From positions 1 to 64,000 of the forward strand of contig NZ_AWWI01000027.1 in assembly GCF_002760615.1 (NCBI RefSeq): DNA of 64,000 nucleotides, in the 5' to 3' direction. The first letter of the stretch is position 1. Every line of letters begins with the position of its first letter. Below are positions 61,178 to 64,000 of the stretch, piece after piece. The notes under the pieces were generated by a model. That model was not told the origin of the DNA. It saw only the letters and a list, made by a program, of their open reading frames with translations, and did not search any database. Source of the stretch: Puniceibacterium antarcticum. Lineage in GTDB: Bacteria; Pseudomonadota; Alphaproteobacteria; Rhodobacterales; Rhodobacteraceae. The translations under genes were made by a program, and so were the position numbers.

Positions 61178-62647
61178 TCATGCAGAGAACATCGGAAAGC
61201 TGACACCCAGCGCCCAGGCAAGCACGATGCCAAGGGCAAGGCCGGCGGCGGCGGGGCCGGACCGCCCGGCGACACAGCGGCCCATCAGGCCGAAGATGAT
61301 GTAGAACAGAGCGATAATGGGCGCGATCATCAGCAGAAAGAACAGCCCCTGAAAATCCAACGCCACGGCCAGACCCAGCGAGGCCAGAAAGCCGATGCGC
61401 GCCAGAAGCCGCTGCCAGAACGGCGCGCCATAGCTCACCAGCGCATCGGCGAGCATGAAGGGCACGGCGCCAAGACAGAGTGCTGCGATGATCCAGAGCC
61501 GCTGCAGGTCGGGCCAGAAGTTGATGCCATAGCGACCAAGCGCCAGACCGAACACCGCAAGCCCCCAGACCAAGAGCGCGAGCAACCCCCGCGCCGACAC
61601 CGGCCCGAACGGCACGCCGAACCGCCAGAGCAGCGCCAGTTGCACCACGCCAAAGACCAGCAGGTGCAGGGCAAGGTAGTCCGCCACCAGCACCGGCAGC
61701 CAGCCGGGGTTGAGTGGCACCGCAATCAGCGGTGCCGCAATGGCGGGCAGCAGGGTGAGCAGCGCGATCTGGGCAGGGCCAAGGCGACGACGGGGGGGCA
61801 GGGCGGTCTGCGGCAGCAGGCGCGACAGCGGCGCGGCCAGCAGGACGATGCTGCCCAGCAGCACCAGCAGCGCCCAGCCGGTGGGCCAGATCGTGACGCT
61901 GCTGCTGCGGCCATAATAGCTGTCCAGCCAGTCGAGTGCGGCACGTTGGGCGCTGCGGGCATGCAGGATCGAGACGTGATCGGCATAGGGCACGATCCGG
62001 GCGCGGCGGCGCAGATCATCCCGCGTGGCGGTGTCACCATCCCGCGCGGCCGGGTCGACCATCTGCAGCGCCTTGAGCGCGAAGTCACGCAGGCCCGGTT
62101 CCCATGCCCCGGTGAGGAGGAGCAGGTCGTTGGGGCTGTCTGGCGTGATTTCCTGCGAAAAGGCCGAGAGCAGGACAACAGGCCCGGTTTCGGGGCCAAT
62201 GCTGCGCACCAGAAGGTCGGTGGCCATGGAATGGCCGAGCAAGGCGGTTTTCTGATCGGGGGATTGTGTCGCCTCGATCACCTGCCGGGTCTGGTTGACC
62301 AGCAGGCGGGTGGTGCCGTCGATCGAGCTCACATCCCCCGACATCGGCACCGGGTTCTGGCCGTGGCCTTCGAAATCAAAGGCATAGGCCACATATCCGG
62401 CGCGGGCGAGGGTGTAGGCATAGGCCTGCATGATCTGGCGCGACCCGGCGAAGCCATGGGCGATGACCACCGGCGGGCCATCGGCATCCGGGCGGGCATA
62501 GCGCGTGACGGGGGTGGTGGTGATGGCGAAATTTGTCGCCGTCACGCCAAGGCGCGCGGTTTGCAGCACGGCAATCGCGGCGATGGCCATGATCAGGCCA
62601 AGGCAGAGGGCTGCGACATGCAGACGGGAGAGGCGCGGAGCGGCCAT
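61178..62647 (-). CDS. Alpha/beta hydrolase fused to a polytopic membrane domain
   Basis: The 489-residue protein has a short N-terminal helix, then an alpha/beta hydrolase half with [14 protein letters not shown] (oxyanion), [14 protein letters not shown] (nucleophile Ser, GHSMA) and a later SADH-like [10 protein letters not shown] (His). The second half holds at least six hydrophobic helices (from [19 protein letters not shown] onward). Substrate unknown, perhaps a lipid or a periplasmic ester. It is in the acpS-lepB strand group but separated by about 10 bp. Confidence 0.82.
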   Translation of the reverse strand: MAAPRLSRLHVAALCLGLIMAIAAIAVLQTARLGVTATNFAITTTPVTRYARPDADGPPVVIAHGFAGSRQIMQAYAYTLARAGYVAYAFDFEGHGQNPVPMSGDVSSIDGTTRLLVNQTRQVIEATQSPDQKTALLGHSMATDLLVRSIGPETGPVVLLSAFSQEITPDSPNDLLLLTGAWEPGLRDFALKALQMVDPAARDGDTATRDDLRRRARIVPYADHVSILHARSAQRAALDWLDSYYGRSSSVTIWPTGWALLVLLGSIVLLAAPLSRLLPQTALPPRRRLGPAQIALLTLLPAIAAPLIAVPLNPGWLPVLVADYLALHLLVFGVVQLALLWRFGVPFGPVSARGLLALLVWGLAVFGLALGRYGINFWPDLQRLWIIAALCLGAVPFMLADALVSYGAPFWQRLLARIGFLASLGLAVALDFQGLFFLLMIAPIIALFYIIFGLMGRCVAGRSGPAAAGLALGIVLAWALGVSFPMFSA

Positions 62648-62664
62648 GGATCAGAGCGCCGATG

Positions 62665-62711
62665 CAAAAGTTTTCAGAAAACTTTTGCCAAGACTTTTGG
62701 AAAAAGTCTTG
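62665..62711. repeat. Twin AT-rich hairpin repeat
   Basis: The first hairpin (62665-62687) has arms CAAAAGTTTT/AAAACTTTTG; the second (62689-62711) has arms CAAGACTTTT/AAAAGTCTTG. It lies between pdxJ and the hydrolase gene. Confidence 0.8.
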
Positions 62712-62718
62712 GGCGCAC

Positions 62719-63498
62719 TCATGAGCGGGCGGCGTCCATCAGGCGGCGCATCTCGTGGATCGCAGGTTGCAAGCCGCGAAAGATCGCCTCTCCAATCAGG
62801 AAATGGCCGATGTTCAGTTCCATCACCTCGGGGAAGGCGGCGACGGGTTGCACGGTGTCATAGGTCAGCCCGTGGCCTGCGTGGACCTCAAGCCCCAGCG
62901 CGTGGGCATGGGTTGCCATGGCGCGCAGCTTTTCCAGCTCTGCATCGCGGATGGCGAGGTGGCCCTCGGCGTCGCGCCCACCGGCGCGCCAATGTGAATC
63001 GGCGTCGCAATAGGCGCCGGTGTGGAGTTCGACCACTTCGGCGCCGATGCGGTGGGCGGCGTCGATCTGGCGGGGATCAGCGGCGATGAAGATCGACACG
63101 CGGCAGCCTGCCTCGCGCAGGGGGGCGATGTAATGGGCCAGCTTGTTCGCTTCGCGCGCCACTTCGAGCCCGCCTTCGGTGGTGCGTTCCTCGCGCTTTT
63201 CGGGCACCAGACAGACAGCATGGGGTTTGTGGCGCAGGGCGATCTTCTGCATCTCGTCCGTTGCGGCCATCTCGAAGTTGAGCGGCACTGTCAGCACCTC
63301 CATCAGCCCGTCGATGTCGGCATCCGAGATGTGGCGGCGGTCTTCGCGCAGGTGGGCGGTGATGCCGTCGGCGCCGGCCTCCTGGGCCAGCTGGGCGGCG
63401 CGCAGGGGATCGGGGGTGTTGCCGCCACGGGCGTTGCGGACGGTGGCGACGTGGTCGATGTTGACGCCTAGGCGCAGGCGTCCGGTTGGGATGGTCAT
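62719..63498 (-). CDS. pdxJ: Pyridoxine 5'-phosphate synthase
   Basis: The 259-residue TIM barrel starts [20 protein letters not shown], followed by [16 protein letters not shown] and [11 protein letters not shown], and ends [13 protein letters not shown]. It forms pyridoxine 5'-phosphate from deoxyxylulose 5-phosphate and aminoacetone phosphate. The ATG at 63498 gives the family-like [11 protein letters not shown]. An extension to 63531 adds no homology. A C-terminal tail ([16 protein letters not shown]) is normal. Confidence 0.96.
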   Translation of the reverse strand: MTIPTGRLRLGVNIDHVATVRNARGGNTPDPLRAAQLAQEAGADGITAHLREDRRHISDADIDGLMEVLTVPLNFEMAATDEMQKIALRHKPHAVCLVPEKREERTTEGGLEVAREANKLAHYIAPLREAGCRVSIFIAADPRQIDAAHRIGAEVVELHTGAYCDADSHWRAGGRDAEGHLAIRDAELEKLRAMATHAHALGLEVHAGHGLTYDTVQPVAAFPEVMELNIGHFLIGEAIFRGLQPAIHEMRRLMDAARS

Positions 63499-63532
63499 GG
63501 CGGTCTTCCGGCTGTTGGTCTCTGAGGGCAAC

Positions 63533-64000
63533 CTAGTCCGGTGGCGCGCCGCCGTCAGCCTGTTTCTTCTTTTTCTTCAACGCGGCCAGCTTGGCCTTGA
63601 GCACGCCCTTGCGGCGGTTCTGATAGACGCGGATCACCGGGACCGAGAGGTAATAGCAGATGCCGGCGGCGATGATGCCGGGAAGGATGCCGCCGATCAT
63701 GTAGGGAAAGAACACCTCGTGATAAAAGATCGACAGGCCGCGCCAGTCGGTGGGCGCTCCGGTGAAGATCGATTCGACATTGCGCCAGAGGTCAGCCCCG
63801 GCTTCGGCGAATTTGCGGCCCAGAGAGCCGTGCAGTGAGGGGTCCTTGTTCAGGCCCAGCATCCAGTAGCCCGTTTTCATCGAGATGATGCCGATGGGCA
63901 GATAGGTCAGCGGGTTGCCGAAAAAGGTCGCCAGAATTGCGGCGAGCAGGTTGCCGCGCATGATGAAGGCGAGGCTGGCGGCAACCACAAAATGCAGCCC
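63533..64000 (-). CDS. DUF2062 family membrane protein, 5'-truncated by the window edge
   Basis: Reading continues to the last base (64000), so the N-terminus is outside. The visible 155 residues show [45 protein letters not shown], the DUF2062 glycine- and proline-rich helix pair, and a C-terminal lysine-rich tail ([13 protein letters not shown]). Members are membrane proteins of unknown function. Position next to pdxJ is common in related genomes, an inference. Confidence 0.85.
   Translation of the reverse strand, partial: GLHFVVAASLAFIMRGNLLAAILATFFGNPLTYLPIGIISMKTGYWMLGLNKDPSLHGSLGRKFAEAGADLWRNVESIFTGAPTDWRGLSIFYHEVFFPYMIGGILPGIIAAGICYYLSVPVIRVYQNRRKGVLKAKLAALKKKKKQADGGAPPD

Overview
The window looks like a chromosomal segment of a marine alphaproteobacterium of the Rhodobacterales (roseobacter group). 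The basis is the high GC coding style, the order acpS-lepB-rnc ... era-recO-pgsA-moaD-moaE, the families DUF2794, DUF1467 and DUF1491, a MbfA-type membrane ferritin behind an Irr-like box, and a probable DddL-type DMSP lyase. DddL is known mainly from Sulfitobacter and relatives. The species cannot be named from the sequence alone.

Layout. 1-4250 is an accessory patch: a broken IS5-family transposase, an AT-rich 821-residue TPR/GT41 (SPINDLY or OGT-like) glycosyltransferase, and a decayed IS3-family element, all on the 3' side of tRNA-Leu(CAG). 4495-10177 holds short housekeeping and hypothetical genes: an NDUFA9-like reductase, an M48 lipoprotein protease, a DCC protein, a nitroreductase, an EI24 protein, methylmalonyl-CoA epimerase and a receiver-domain protein. 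10244-23418 is core metabolism (aspS, carB, a Na/Ca-type exchanger, dapD, a LOG-family protein, a FlaA1/CapD-type dehydratase, asd, carbonic anhydrase). 24012-27225 is a tight three-gene unit (M17 peptidase, NlpC/P60 peptidase, ureohydrolase). 27257-38091 is a mixed region (cytochrome c', NYN-LOTUS protein, TetR, MbfA, AEC transporter, formylglutathione hydrolase, HAD, MFS, ZapE). 38466-44553 has folC-accD, ilvD and a lipoprotein.

44671-52390 is a complete putrescine module: an FAD oxidase of the gamma-glutamylputrescine type, the PotFGHI ABC importer, a divergent GntR/FCD regulator and a class III aminotransferase. Two near-palindromic TTTGATCA sites lie at the two outward promoters and suggest local control. 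52787-64000 carries a second GntR regulator, moaE-moaD-pgsA-recO, DUF1491-era, the DMSP lyase and a DMT transporter between era and rnc, then lepB, acpS, a membrane-fused hydrolase, pdxJ and a truncated DUF2062 gene.

The most interesting non-coding signals are two arrays of a heptamer (consensus CRTATGG) repeated four times at exactly 11-bp spacing, upstream of DUF2794 and of era. Three families of dispersed intergenic repeats are also present: a GGATATTT element (5 copies), twin AT-rich hairpins (4 sites) and a roughly 99-bp imperfect palindrome (2 copies plus 2 relatives). A 15-G tract sits at the 3' end of the MFS gene. No CRISPR array, prophage, plasmid origin or secondary-metabolite cluster was seen.
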